Positions 15,854 through 24,642 of a stretch of 40,916 nucleotides of DNA are shown piece after piece (positions within the stretch are counted from its first letter, which is position 1; each line of letters begins with the position of its first letter). Source of the DNA: Bacteroidetes bacterium OLB12 (lineage in GTDB: Bacteria > Bacteroidota > Bacteroidia > Cytophagales > Cyclobacteriaceae); contig LNFR01000008.1 of NCBI GenBank assembly GCA_001567185.1, positions 1 to 40,916 of the forward strand, in the 5' to 3' direction. Below the pieces are notes generated by a model. The model saw only the letters and a list, made by a program, of their open reading frames with translations, did not search any database and was not told the DNA's origin. A program made the translations under genes and the position numbers.

Positions 15854-16323
15854 ATGAACCCAACCATCCTCCACATCCTTGAAACCGTAAAAGATCCGGA
15901 GATCCCTGTTCTCTCGCTGGTGGATCTGGGTGTAATTACAGAAGTAAAGGTTGAAGGAAATACCGTTCTCGTAAAGATGACACCCACCTTTGTTGGCTGC
16001 CCTGCTATGGACTATATGAAAGCCGAAGTGGAAACTGCGTTGATCCAACAAGGCTATATACCAAAAGTTACCATCACATTTGAAAAGTCCTGGAGCTCGG
16101 ACTTAATCTCTGAAAAAGGAAAAGCAGCTCTGAAAAAATACGGTCTCGCCCGCCACCCGATACTAAACTCTTTATTGATTTAGAAATATTGGAACCCGCT
16201 ATATGTCCGCGCTGCAACAGCTCCAACACCGAACTAAAAACTCCCTTTGGCTCTACCCTTTGCCGTGCCTTGTATTATTGTAACGATTGTAAAGAAGCCT
16301 TTGAACAGTTTAAGCAGATTTGA
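15854..16323 (+). CDS. paaD: Phenylacetate degradation protein PaaD (frameshifted)
   Basis: PaaD belongs to the MIP18/DUF59 family and is thought to help mature the iron-sulfur or di-iron centres of the epoxidase system. Residues 1-98 contain the MIP18 core (ILETVKDPEIPVLSLVDLGVI, then MTPTFVGCPAMDYM). The visible ORF stops at 16183, but the family's C-terminal zinc ribbon is present in the -1 frame at 16201-16320: CPRCNSSNTELKTPFGSTLC and YYCNDCKEAFEQFKQI. One missing C around 16151-16158 (CGCCACCC read as CGCCCACCC) gives Ala-Arg-Pro-Pro-Asp and joins the parts into 156 residues, close to E. coli PaaD (165). The gene is probably intact in the organism. No paaE follows. Confidence 0.9.
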
Positions 16324-16384
16324 ATTGCTTCCATAAATCAGAATTATACTTAATATTACCTTCCAAATCATTTATCCCTAATTC

Positions 16385-19363
16385 ATGAAATCACCATTCA
16401 TAAAAACCGTTATCACTTCGCTTCTGCTAGTATTCTATATAAGCAGCACCGCACAACAGGAACCCAGGCCAATCACCTGGAAAGATGTATCTAACTGGAA
16501 GTCCATTTCGCCTTTCAGTGTAACGGTTTCTCCAGATGGGCAATGGATGGCCTATACCTTACTTCCGGTAGATGGCGATGGTGAACTCATCGTTCAGAAA
16601 GTAAAAGGAACAGATAAAAAAACCTTTGCAATTGGCAGTACTGCTTTCGCTTCTTTGGCCTTCTCTGAAGATGGCAAGTGGATAGCCTTTAAGGAATTCC
16701 CAACAAATTCTGAAAAGAAAGCCAATGCAAAAACCCCGGCTAAGCAATTGTTCGACAAGCTACAGGTAGTAGAGTTAGCAACCGGCAAAAAAACAGCATA
16801 CGAAAAAGTAAATTCCTTCTCATTTAATGGAGAGCTTGGCAATCATATCGCCATTCATATTACCAAAGAACGCGCAGCAGGAAGTAAACCCGATGATCCA
16901 AAAGGTTCAGACCTGTTACTTGTTGAGCTTTCAAATGGAAAAAGCCAGAACATCGGAAATGTTTCGGGTTATGCCTTTAATAAAAAAGGAACACATTTAG
17001 CTTACACCATTGATGCTGCCGGCCAATCTGGAAACGGACTACACCTTTATACAGTTGCTTCCAAACAAACCCGTGTATTGGATAGTGACAAAGCCCGGTA
17101 CCTGTCTATTAACTGGACAGAAGAAGGTGACGGGTTTGCTGCATTAAAGATGGTGAAGGATAAAAAATTCAAACAGGATAAAGGGAGCGTTCTTGGTGTA
17201 AAAAATATTTCTACCTCTGCCCCGCTTATTATTTTGTATGAACCAGCCAAAGACTCCATCCGGTTTCCGAAGGGAATGACCATAAGCCCAAATCGCGCAC
17301 CCATGTGGACGGAAGACCTGACACGTTTGTCGTTTGGTATCCACGACCTGGAACTGGCAAAAAAAGACGACAAGAAAGCAGGGCAAGAAACACCCAAAGA
17401 ATCGGATGAGAATAAGCTGGCAAAAATAAAATCAGATACCTCGATAAAATCTATTGCCGATTTACAAAAGGCTATCGCCAAATTAGATACAAAAAAACCG
17501 GAAGTTCCAAAAGGGGATACCATAAAGCCCGACATGACCATCTGGCATTGGCAGGATACACGTCTGCAATCGCGACAGCAGCGTCAGGAAACACAGGATA
17601 AAAATTTCAGCTATTGGGGTATGTACGATGTAACCTCCACAACCTTCAGCAGGCTTAATGAGGGTACCCTTAAAAATGTTAACATTATGCCTAAACATCG
17701 GTATGCCATTGGCCAGGATAATAGCAGCTATGAATTAGATAATGCATTGGACGGCCAATCGTACACGGATGTGTATGTAATCGATTTAAAAACCGGAACG
17801 AAAGCAAAGGTATTTGAGAAACTTTACCTGCCTTCTTTCTGGTCAAATCCAACGCCATCGCCTGACGGAACAAAATTTAGTTACGGTAAAGACGGTCACT
17901 ATTATGTATATGACATCCCAACTAAAAGCAACGTAAACATTACTGAAAAAGTTAAGACCTCTTTTGTAAACACCGATGACGATCACAATGTTATCAAACC
18001 ACTTACACCCGTTATTGGCTGGAGTAGCGATAGTAAATACATATTACTGCGCGATTTGTGGGACATCTGGCAGGTACCGGCAAATGGAAAAGATGTGGCT
18101 ACGAATCTTACTGTTAATGGTAAGAAGGAAAAAATCCGTTATCAGAACCGTTTTCAACTTGATGAGGATGAAAAAGGAATTGATCTGAAAAAACCACAAT
18201 ATGTGCGTGTGTATGGTGAGTGGAATAAGAAAAGCGGTATTGCAAGAATTGAAACCGGAAAAACCGGCCTGACACCCGGTGCCAAGTCCCTCTTGTGGGA
18301 AGAGTCAAACATAAGCCGTTTACTCAAAGCAAAAAAAGCCGAGGTATATGTTTTCAGTCGCGAAAAATTTAATCAACCTACCGAATTTTTTGCAGCCGAT
18401 GGACTGTTAAAAAATGCTTTGCAGGTTTCAAAAAACGCACCCGATGCCAACAAATACACTTGGTCGCCCGGGATTCAATTAATAGATTATGTGTCTGACA
18501 AAGGTGATACACTGCAAGGCGCGTTGTTCCTGCCGGCCGGTTACGTACAAGGAAAGAAATATCCTACCATTGTTTATTACTATGAAAAGATGTCGCAATC
18601 GTTACATAGTTATACAAACCCGAATTATCCAGGAGGCGGATGGAACCCGAACGTATACACCAGTAATGGTTATGCTGTATTTATGCCCGACATAGTGTAT
18701 AAACTGGATGATCCGGGCATGTCGGCAGTGTGGTGCGTACTGCCAGGCGTTAAAGCTGCAATAAAAACCGGTGTAATCGATGAAAGTAAAATCGGAATTC
18801 ATGGGCACTCGTGGGGCGGTTATCAAACCTGCTTTCTTATAACGCAAACAAATATGTTTAAAGCCGCTGCTGCTGGCGCTGCGCTTACCAACATGGTATC
18901 GATGTATGATCTAATTTACTGGAATACCGGTGGCGGCAACATGTCGATATTCGAAGCTTCTCAAGGACGATTTAAAGGAGCCCCCTGGGAAAATTGGGAT
19001 TCATACTTACGGAACTCACCGGTTTATCATGTAAAAAATGTAAATACGCCCTTGCTCATGTTACATAACGATAAAGATGGCGCGGTAGATTTTACGCAGG
19101 GTATTGAATATTACAACGCGCTACGCAGATTAAAGAAACCTGTTGTTATGATACAGTACAAAGGCGAAAATCATGGGCTAGTCAAATTGGAAAACCGAAA
19201 AGATTATGCTACACGCATGATGGAATTTTTTAATTATTACTTGAAAGGCGAAGAGCAACCACAATGGCTGGAAAAAGGTGTGGACCACTTGAAAACTAAA
19301 CGATCACTTAACAGAACGTGTATTTTCAGATCAGCATTAAATCAAAAGTATAGTGCAGACTAA
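16385..19363 (+). CDS. Secreted S9 family (prolyl oligopeptidase-like) serine peptidase
   Basis: A 992-residue exported peptidase. The signal peptide covers residues ~1-24 (FIKTVITSLLLVFYISSTAQ). A beta-propeller region (VSPDGQWMAYTL, FSEDGKWIAFKEF, PSPDGTKFSYGKDGHYYVY) spans to about residue 690. The alpha/beta-hydrolase domain follows, with the Ser in GHSWGGYQT, the Asp in LHNDKDGAVDF and the His in KGENHGLVK, so the triad is complete. Residues ~330-380 are a Lys/Asp/Glu-rich low-complexity insertion within the propeller. The C-terminal 30 residues after LEKGVDHLKTK look unlike the usual family end, but no better frame was found. It acts in the periplasm or outside the cell, cleaving peptides. 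It stands alone and is not linked to the paa genes by function. Confidence 0.92.
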   Translation: MKSPFIKTVITSLLLVFYISSTAQQEPRPITWKDVSNWKSISPFSVTVSPDGQWMAYTLLPVDGDGELIVQKVKGTDKKTFAIGSTAFASLAFSEDGKWIAFKEFPTNSEKKANAKTPAKQLFDKLQVVELATGKKTAYEKVNSFSFNGELGNHIAIHITKERAAGSKPDDPKGSDLLLVELSNGKSQNIGNVSGYAFNKKGTHLAYTIDAAGQSGNGLHLYTVASKQTRVLDSDKARYLSINWTEEGDGFAALKMVKDKKFKQDKGSVLGVKNISTSAPLIILYEPAKDSIRFPKGMTISPNRAPMWTEDLTRLSFGIHDLELAKKDDKKAGQETPKESDENKLAKIKSDTSIKSIADLQKAIAKLDTKKPEVPKGDTIKPDMTIWHWQDTRLQSRQQRQETQDKNFSYWGMYDVTSTTFSRLNEGTLKNVNIMPKHRYAIGQDNSSYELDNALDGQSYTDVYVIDLKTGTKAKVFEKLYLPSFWSNPTPSPDGTKFSYGKDGHYYVYDIPTKSNVNITEKVKTSFVNTDDDHNVIKPLTPVIGWSSDSKYILLRDLWDIWQVPANGKDVATNLTVNGKKEKIRYQNRFQLDEDEKGIDLKKPQYVRVYGEWNKKSGIARIETGKTGLTPGAKSLLWEESNISRLLKAKKAEVYVFSREKFNQPTEFFAADGLLKNALQVSKNAPDANKYTWSPGIQLIDYVSDKGDTLQGALFLPAGYVQGKKYPTIVYYYEKMSQSLHSYTNPNYPGGGWNPNVYTSNGYAVFMPDIVYKLDDPGMSAVWCVLPGVKAAIKTGVIDESKIGIHGHSWGGYQTCFLITQTNMFKAAAAGAALTNMVSMYDLIYWNTGGGNMSIFEASQGRFKGAPWENWDSYLRNSPVYHVKNVNTPLLMLHNDKDGAVDFTQGIEYYNALRRLKKPVVMIQYKGENHGLVKLENRKDYATRMMEFFNYYLKGEEQPQWLEKGVDHLKTKRSLNRTCIFRSALNQKYSAD

Positions 19364-19509
19364 TTGGATATTGCTTTAACGGTTTGGTGATAGGTGTTGA
19401 AGAACAGATACAATCACCACAATCATCGTGTCAAAGGTGAAATAAAAAATTTGGTAAACTATCTGTACTTAAAACCGCTTACAATCCTTCAAACCTATAA
19501 TTTAGCCGC

Positions 19510-19977
19510 ATGATTCGCATCTACACAGATGGTGCTGCACAAGGTAACCCGGGCCCCGGGGGGTATGGTATTATCCTGAAGTTTAACGGCCACGTAAAAG
19601 AACTGAGCCAGGGCTACCGGCTTACAACCAATAACCGGATGGAATTGTTGGCTGTAATTGTTGCCCTGGAGGCTATCAAAAAATTTGGGATGGCCATTAC
19701 CATTTACTCCGATTCGAAGTATGTGATTGATGCTATTGAAAAGGTTGGTTGTGGGGCTGGCAAAAAAAAGAACTTTGCAAAAAAAGCGAATGCAGATTTG
19801 TGGCAACGGTACATCCCCTTGCACCATCGGTTCAAGCCAAAGTTCAGTTGGGTGAAAGGGCATGCCGGCCACCCGGAGAATGAACGGTGCGATCAGTTGG
19901 CTGTATCGGCAGCGCTGGGCGATGATTTACTTACCGACAAATGGTATGAAGAAAATCAAGCCAACAAAACAGATTGA
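19510..19977 (+). CDS. rnhA: Ribonuclease HI
   Basis: A 155-residue enzyme that cleaves the RNA strand of RNA-DNA hybrids. All four acidic catalytic residues are visible: Asp in IYTDGAAQGNPGPGGYG, Glu in NNRMELLAVIVALEAI, Asp in IYSDSKYVIDAI, and Asp in NERCDQLAVSAA. The length is as in E. coli. The 146-base gap after the S9 peptidase contains no recognisable promoter or terminator. The downstream gene lies 42 bases away and may be co-transcribed. Confidence 0.97.
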   Translation: MIRIYTDGAAQGNPGPGGYGIILKFNGHVKELSQGYRLTTNNRMELLAVIVALEAIKKFGMAITIYSDSKYVIDAIEKVGCGAGKKKNFAKKANADLWQRYIPLHHRFKPKFSWVKGHAGHPENERCDQLAVSAALGDDLLTDKWYEENQANKTD

Positions 19978-20019
19978 TAAATAATCAAATCTGTATATTT
20001 AAACCTAAACCTAATCCTC

Positions 20020-20919
20020 TTGCCGGAAACCAGCATTCAATTTTCTGAAAACAGCCTTACGGTATTAAATATATGCCTTGCATTTATCATGTTTGGTGTT
20101 GCGCTGGATATCCGGTGGTCGCACTTTACACAACTGGTAGGCCAGAAGAAAGCAATAGTAACCGGTTTGGTTTCACAGATAATTTTGCTTCCGCTATTAA
20201 CGCTGTTGCTGATTTTGGTATTACCCGTTTCATCGGGTATGGCATTGGGTATGTTGCTGGTAGCGTGTTGCCCCGGAGGCAATGTGTCTAATTTCTTCAC
20301 ACAAATTGCCCGTGGCCATGTGGCCTTGTCAGTAACACTCACCGCATTCTCATCACTGGGTGCTTTTCTTATTACTCCGCTCAGCTTTTTCTTTTGGGGG
20401 TCAATTCTTCCATCGCTTACAACCGAAATCAAATCATTTGAGATTGACCTGGGCTCGTTATTGCTAAACATGGTGGCTATTCTTTTGATTCCCCTTATAG
20501 TTGGCATGACGGTGGCCACACGCCTTCCCGGTTTATCGTTAAAAATTGCCAAGCCTGTGCGTATTATTTCCATGTTAATGCTAATTGGTTTTATTGTAGC
20601 TGCTGTATTAAATAATCAAGAGGCTTTTGTTGTCCATCTGGGTAGTGTGTTCTGGATTGTATTAATTCATAACGGCCTGGCCCTTCTACTTGCTTATTAT
20701 TTCAGCAAAGCATTGAATAACCCGGAAGAGGTAAACCGAACCGTAGCCATTGAAACCGGAATACAAAATTCCGGCCTTGCACTAATCCTTATTTTTACTT
20801 TCTTCGATGGTAACACAGCCATGGCCGTGGTGGCCGCCTGGTGGGGTGTTTGGCATCTTATTTCAGGGTTAGCATTTTCATCTATTATGGGCAAGCGTAA
20901 AGTCGTTCCTCAATATTAA
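20020..20919 (+). CDS. Bile acid:sodium symporter family (BASS) transporter
   Basis: A 299-residue integral membrane protein with nine to ten hydrophobic helices. It carries the family signatures FIMFGVALDIRW in the second helix region, LLVACCPGGNVSNFFTQIARGHVALSVTLTA (the sodium-site crossover helix), and IETGIQNSGLALIL with AAWWGVWHLISGL in the second half. Members import organic anions with sodium; the substrate here cannot be told. It starts with a TTG at 20020, since no in-frame ATG precedes the conserved N-terminus. It is separated from the acyltransferase gene by four bases, which implies one transcript. Confidence 0.9.
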   Translation: MPETSIQFSENSLTVLNICLAFIMFGVALDIRWSHFTQLVGQKKAIVTGLVSQIILLPLLTLLLILVLPVSSGMALGMLLVACCPGGNVSNFFTQIARGHVALSVTLTAFSSLGAFLITPLSFFFWGSILPSLTTEIKSFEIDLGSLLLNMVAILLIPLIVGMTVATRLPGLSLKIAKPVRIISMLMLIGFIVAAVLNNQEAFVVHLGSVFWIVLIHNGLALLLAYYFSKALNNPEEVNRTVAIETGIQNSGLALILIFTFFDGNTAMAVVAAWWGVWHLISGLAFSSIMGKRKVVPQY

Positions 20920-20923
20920 GCCG

Positions 20924-21964
20924 GTGTTTCAAAAGATATTTTATCAGCTACTCAAAGTTTATTGCCAGACCGTATTGCGCTTTTACTTCAGCCAGTGGCA
21001 GGTGCAAAAACTTTCGGCAATACCGGATGGCCCCGTAATTTTTGTTGCCAACCATCAAAATGCTTTTCTCGATGCAGTGTTGATAATCTGTAGTTCGCAC
21101 CGCAACCCCTGGGCATTGGCGCGGGCAAATGTTTTTAAAAAGAAATGGGCAAATGCATTGCTTACCCTTATTCAGATGATGCCTGTGTATCGCTTCCGCG
21201 ATGGATTTGATACCCTTCGCAAAAACGAAGTTATTATGGACCGATGCGCCAGCTTGTTAAAAAAAGGAGATGCCATTCTGATTTTTGGAGAGGGTAATCA
21301 CAACGAGCACTATAATTTACGGCCACTTCAAAAAGGATTTGTGCGCATTGCACAGGCTGCACTGCAGCACCTTCCCGCTGTTCAGATTGTACCGGTTGGA
21401 CTTCATTACGAAAACCATACTGCTTTCCGCTCGCGCGTGTTGGTTAATTTCGGCTCGCCCATTTCGATTTCCAAAAATTATTTTGACGAGAACCCGGTTC
21501 AACAAACAGAATTGTTATTAAAAACAGTAGCCGATAAACTTACACCTTTAATTCTTTCTATACCCGAAAGCAACTATCATGACACCTGGCGCAGGCTGCA
21601 GGATCAGCGACAATACCAGGCGAGTATCGCAACACAATTGCAACATGAACAGCAATTGGTAAACACCCCATCTGCCACAGCTATTCATAAAACAAAGGGA
21701 GTAAGTTTTTTACAAAAAATTATCCGCGGTTATTATGCAGTTAACCATTGGCCAGCCCGATTAATTGTACATCGTATAACCGGCAAACCAAAACTTGATC
21801 CGCAATTTATTGGTTCTTTAAAGTTTGCCATAGGTATGGTTACGGTACCACTATTTTATTGTTTACAGATTGGCTTAGTGGCCCTGGTGGGCAACCTGAA
21901 TTGGCTCACCATCGGGTATGCAATAAGCTTGCCCCTTAGCGTAGTCTTACTTAAACCTCAGTAA
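20924..21964 (+). CDS. PlsC-type lysophospholipid/glycerol acyltransferase
   Basis: A 346-residue membrane-associated acyltransferase with a GTG start four bases after the transporter. The acyl-transfer motif is NHQNAFLDA near residue 43. Spacing from His to Asp is five residues rather than the classical four, a variant seen in the Bacteroidota branch. The second and third motifs are FRDGFDTLRKNEVI and IFGEGNHNEHYNLRPLQKGF, followed by VPVGLHYEN. The C-terminal 60 residues hold two hydrophobic helices (FAIGMVTVPLFYCLQIGLVALV and the segment to VVLLKP). The likely role is acylation of lysophosphatidate or a related lipid. The stop overlaps the convergent saccharopine dehydrogenase gene by seven bases. 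Confidence 0.88.
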   Translation: MFQKIFYQLLKVYCQTVLRFYFSQWQVQKLSAIPDGPVIFVANHQNAFLDAVLIICSSHRNPWALARANVFKKKWANALLTLIQMMPVYRFRDGFDTLRKNEVIMDRCASLLKKGDAILIFGEGNHNEHYNLRPLQKGFVRIAQAALQHLPAVQIVPVGLHYENHTAFRSRVLVNFGSPISISKNYFDENPVQQTELLLKTVADKLTPLILSIPESNYHDTWRRLQDQRQYQASIATQLQHEQQLVNTPSATAIHKTKGVSFLQKIIRGYYAVNHWPARLIVHRITGKPKLDPQFIGSLKFAIGMVTVPLFYCLQIGLVALVGNLNWLTIGYAISLPLSVVLLKPQ

Positions 21965-23295
21965 GTAACCTCCTGTTCTTGCAGCACAATACCATGCAGG
22001 CTTAGTTCTTCCAGTATAGGTGTGTAAAATTCGGATGTAACGGGAATAGTTACACCTACTGTGCGAAAACGATTTTGCAACAAAAGTTTTGCAGCAATAC
22101 CCAACGGTAGTCCTACTGTTTTTGCCATAGCTGTTTGTACTTCATCGGTACCGGTGGCAGTAAGATACGCCTCCACACATTTTTGTTTATCCGCCAGTGT
22201 GTATCTGAACCGATGCCACATTACAATAAAATCTTTATCGCCTGGCTGCAACTTCCAGCGTTTGTTAAGAATGTGTTCAAGAATGCGGGCCGGGCTTCCT
22301 TCACTTAACCCAATCTTTTCGCTCGAAAACAAACCACTCCACACAAGTCGTTTCAATTCTTCTCCGTCTGCTTTCAGATTAAAAAGGCCTGCCACAATTT
22401 TTTCGGCTGGCTCGTTGGTGGGTAAAAATGATTGCAAAAATTCCCGATGCGTCATGGATCCGATATTTTCCATTATATAACTCTCATCGCAACAACCCAA
22501 TTGCACCAATACATTCCACGCACTGCAAAATCCCTTATTGCGCAGCGTTCCTCTAACCATCGTTTGAATATGTTGTAACCGGTATGTTTCCAGGTATTTT
22601 AACGAATCGCGGTTGGCATATCCATCAAATGCTCCAAACCCCGGCACCACCACCGGGGTAGTGCGGGTAAATAATTGCTGATACGGGATATACCGATACT
22701 TACCATCCTGCAAAAGTTTTGCAGTACCTTGCCCGGCCACTACTACATTGCGCGGGTTCCAGGTAAACTTATACCGCCAGGGATTTTCAGGATCGGTATC
22801 CGGAGCAATCAAACCACCGGTAAACGATTCGAACGAAGTAACCTGGCCACCAGCTTCTTTAATCCTGTCAACAACCTGCATGGCACTCATGTGGTCGATA
22901 CCCGGATCAAGCCCACATTCATTCAGAAACAACAGACCCAATTGCTTTGCTTCGCTATCAAACTGTTTCATCTCTTCCGATACATAACTGGCGGTAATCA
23001 GGTGCTTGCGGTTACGAATACACAGCGCAGCCGCTTTTGTATGCAGGTGTGCAGGCATTAAAGAAATTACTACATCCGCTGCAGCAATTGCCGCTGTACT
23101 GGTTTCGGTATTATCAATCGAAAATAAAATTGCTTCGCCATGGGGGTGCCTACCCACGTGTGCTTGTGCATTTTTCAACTCCACATCACCCACGGTAACC
23201 CTCCACGAATTTTGTTCTGCTTGTTGCAACAGGTAAGAAATTAATGCGGCCGATGACCGACCCGCCCCCAGCACCAGGATATTCTTATTTAGCAT
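21958..23295 (-). CDS. Saccharopine dehydrogenase family protein
   Basis: A 445-residue NAD(P)-dependent oxidoreductase. It starts at the ATG at 23295 (MLNKNILVLGAGRSSAALI); a TTG eight codons upstream is not needed. The Rossmann motif GAGRSSA comes first, then YVSEEMKQFDSEA, the signature LNECGLDPGIDHMSAMQVVD, and the substrate domain with FTGGLIAPDTDPENPWRYKF and the C-terminal region LPLGIAAKLLL. This family includes saccharopine reductase/dehydrogenase and carboxynorspermidine dehydrogenase; the exact substrate is not clear. The gene is divergent from cdd across 91 bases and convergent with the acyltransferase gene. Confidence 0.9.
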   Translation of the reverse strand: MLNKNILVLGAGRSSAALISYLLQQAEQNSWRVTVGDVELKNAQAHVGRHPHGEAILFSIDNTETSTAAIAAADVVISLMPAHLHTKAAALCIRNRKHLITASYVSEEMKQFDSEAKQLGLLFLNECGLDPGIDHMSAMQVVDRIKEAGGQVTSFESFTGGLIAPDTDPENPWRYKFTWNPRNVVVAGQGTAKLLQDGKYRYIPYQQLFTRTTPVVVPGFGAFDGYANRDSLKYLETYRLQHIQTMVRGTLRNKGFCSAWNVLVQLGCCDESYIMENIGSMTHREFLQSFLPTNEPAEKIVAGLFNLKADGEELKRLVWSGLFSSEKIGLSEGSPARILEHILNKRWKLQPGDKDFIVMWHRFRYTLADKQKCVEAYLTATGTDEVQTAMAKTVGLPLGIAAKLLLQNRFRTVGVTIPVTSEFYTPILEELSLHGIVLQEQEVTY

Positions 23296-23386
23296 AACGG
23301 TATTAATAAGAACGGGCAATTTAGTGGAATTTGCAGGTATTATTTCATTTGCATAGCTGGGTTTACTATCTTTCTACTCCATCAAC

Positions 23387-23869
23387 ATGACTACCGATAT
23401 GAAGGGTTATGAAACTTTTAAGAATCTGGAAGAACTTGATAATGAATCAAAATACCTGGTACACAAGGCCAAAGAGGCTGCCCATCATGCCTATGCACCT
23501 TATTCCAAATTTCATGTAGGTGCTGCGTTAATGCTGGAAGATGGAACCGTAGTTACAGGCTCTAACCAGGAGAATGCATCGTATCCGCTATGCATGTGTG
23601 CAGAGCGGGTTGCCCTGTACACGGCAGCCTCGCAACACCAGGGAAAACGCATTACCAAAATGGCAGTAGTTGCACATAAAAAAAATCATAAAGAACTTTC
23701 GGCCGCCTCTTCATGCGGAGCTTGCCGGCAGGTAATGGCCGAGTTTGAGGAGCGTCAACACAAACCATTTGAGGTAATTATGCACCACACCGATAGCCAA
23801 TGGATTAAATGTGCCTCAGCCAGCTTGCTGTTACCCCTCGTGTTTAGCGGCAAAAGTTTAAATGATTAA
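23387..23869 (+). CDS. cdd: Cytidine deaminase
   Basis: A 160-residue zinc enzyme that converts cytidine and deoxycytidine to uridine forms in pyrimidine salvage. The zinc and proton-shuttle motif is CMCAERVAL (Cys-Ala-Glu), and the second zinc ligand pair is in SSCGACRQVMAEF. The substrate-binding stretch is YSKFHVGAALMLEDG and GSNQENASYPL. The N-terminal ~20 residues are an extension relative to the shortest bacterial enzymes; ATGs at 23387 and 23399 are both possible. The end overlaps an early in-frame ATG of the next ORF, so the two genes are probably translated from one message. Confidence 0.96.
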   Translation: MTTDMKGYETFKNLEELDNESKYLVHKAKEAAHHAYAPYSKFHVGAALMLEDGTVVTGSNQENASYPLCMCAERVALYTAASQHQGKRITKMAVVAHKKNHKELSAASSCGACRQVMAEFEERQHKPFEVIMHHTDSQWIKCASASLLLPLVFSGKSLND

Positions 23870-23891
23870 ACAACTCTTAGTTAACCTACCT

Positions 23892-24254
23892 ATGCAAAAG
23901 CTTGAAATTAGTGCCACTGATTTAACACCCGATGTACTGCTTGATGCAACCACCCGCACATTTAAGTTTGAGGGGCGCTCTGTATCGGATAACCCCGAAG
24001 AATTTTTTAAACCAATACAAGCCTGGTTTAATGAGTATGTCAAAAAACCCAATCCGGTAACCGTGTTGGTAACACGATTTGAATATGTGAATACTGCCAC
24101 CCAGCGTGAACTCCTCAACATTCTTAAACTACTGGAGCCTGTAGCAGGCGCAAAAGTAGTATGGCAATTTCTGGAAGATGATGAAGACATGGAAGAATGC
24201 GGCCAGGAACTGGAACAATTGACTTCCGTGGCCTTTGAATTTCAGGTCTATTAG
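23892..24254 (+). CDS. SiaC-family regulatory phosphoprotein (DUF1987)
   Basis: A 120-residue cytoplasmic protein of the DUF1987 (SiaC) family: LEISATDLTPDVLLDATTRT, FEGRSVSDNPEEFFKPI, RFEYVNTATQRELLNIL, and VVWQFLEDDEDMEECGQELE. In Pseudomonas SiaC is phosphorylated by the kinase SiaB and dephosphorylated by the PP2C-type phosphatase SiaA in a partner-switching pathway. No siaA or siaB homolog lies in this window. I chose the ATG at 23892, where homology begins. The ATG at 23862 overlaps cdd and would add ten residues. The conserved Thr in NTATQRE is the likely phosphorylation site. It is placed 33 bases ahead of the TerB-ABC transporter gene. Confidence 0.88.
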   Translation: MQKLEISATDLTPDVLLDATTRTFKFEGRSVSDNPEEFFKPIQAWFNEYVKKPNPVTVLVTRFEYVNTATQRELLNILKLLEPVAGAKVVWQFLEDDEDMEECGQELEQLTSVAFEFQVY

Positions 24255-24287
24255 TTTAATTAGTGGTTAAACTAGAGCTCTTGTTTT

Positions 24288-24545
24288 ATGAGTGAAGAAA
24301 TTCTCAAAGCCCTCACCCAGTTATTTGCCATTATTACCAAACAGGATGGTGGAGTTTCTGAGAACGAACGTCAATTTGTAATTGATTTCTTTCAACAGGA
24401 ACTTGAAAAATCTGCTATTGAAGGATACCTTCAATTGTATGATAACATATCGGGCTACAGCGAGCAAAAAATTCCGCACGTTGACGACAAGAGTCATAAA
24501 TTAACATCTGTAAAAGATTCTATTAAAAACGCTGGCAATCTGTAA
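24288..24545 (+). CDS. N-terminal TerB-like part of an ABCG-type transporter (frameshifted)
   Basis: An 85-residue ORF that starts a TerB-like helical domain: LKALTQLFAIITKQDGGVSENERQFVIDFF. It ends abruptly as VKDSIKNAGNL. One A too many in the A5 run at 24525-24529 explains the break. With four A the sequence reads VKDSIKTLAICKKINKTLAQ and runs on without a stop (ILELVGSDKHFTPQRMEIV) into the ABC ORF at 24643. The second half of the TerB domain is therefore in the other frame. Corrected, the whole gene spans 24288-27348 and encodes 1019 residues. TerB-like domains, named for tellurite resistance, are thought to act as cytoplasmic sensing or interaction modules. Confidence 0.8.
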   Translation: MSEEILKALTQLFAIITKQDGGVSENERQFVIDFFQQELEKSAIEGYLQLYDNISGYSEQKIPHVDDKSHKLTSVKDSIKNAGNL

Positions 24546-24642
24546 AAAGATTAACAAAACATTAGCGCAGAAACAAAAGGTAATTGTACTAAGTAAAATC
24601 CTGGAGCTGGTTGGATCTGATAAGCACTTTACTCCCCAGCGC

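Noticed and set aside
23348-23374. TTTG and TATCTTTC as a cdd promoter
   Set aside because: The -7 is close to consensus but the spacing is 15 bases, below the usual range, so it was not listed as a feature.
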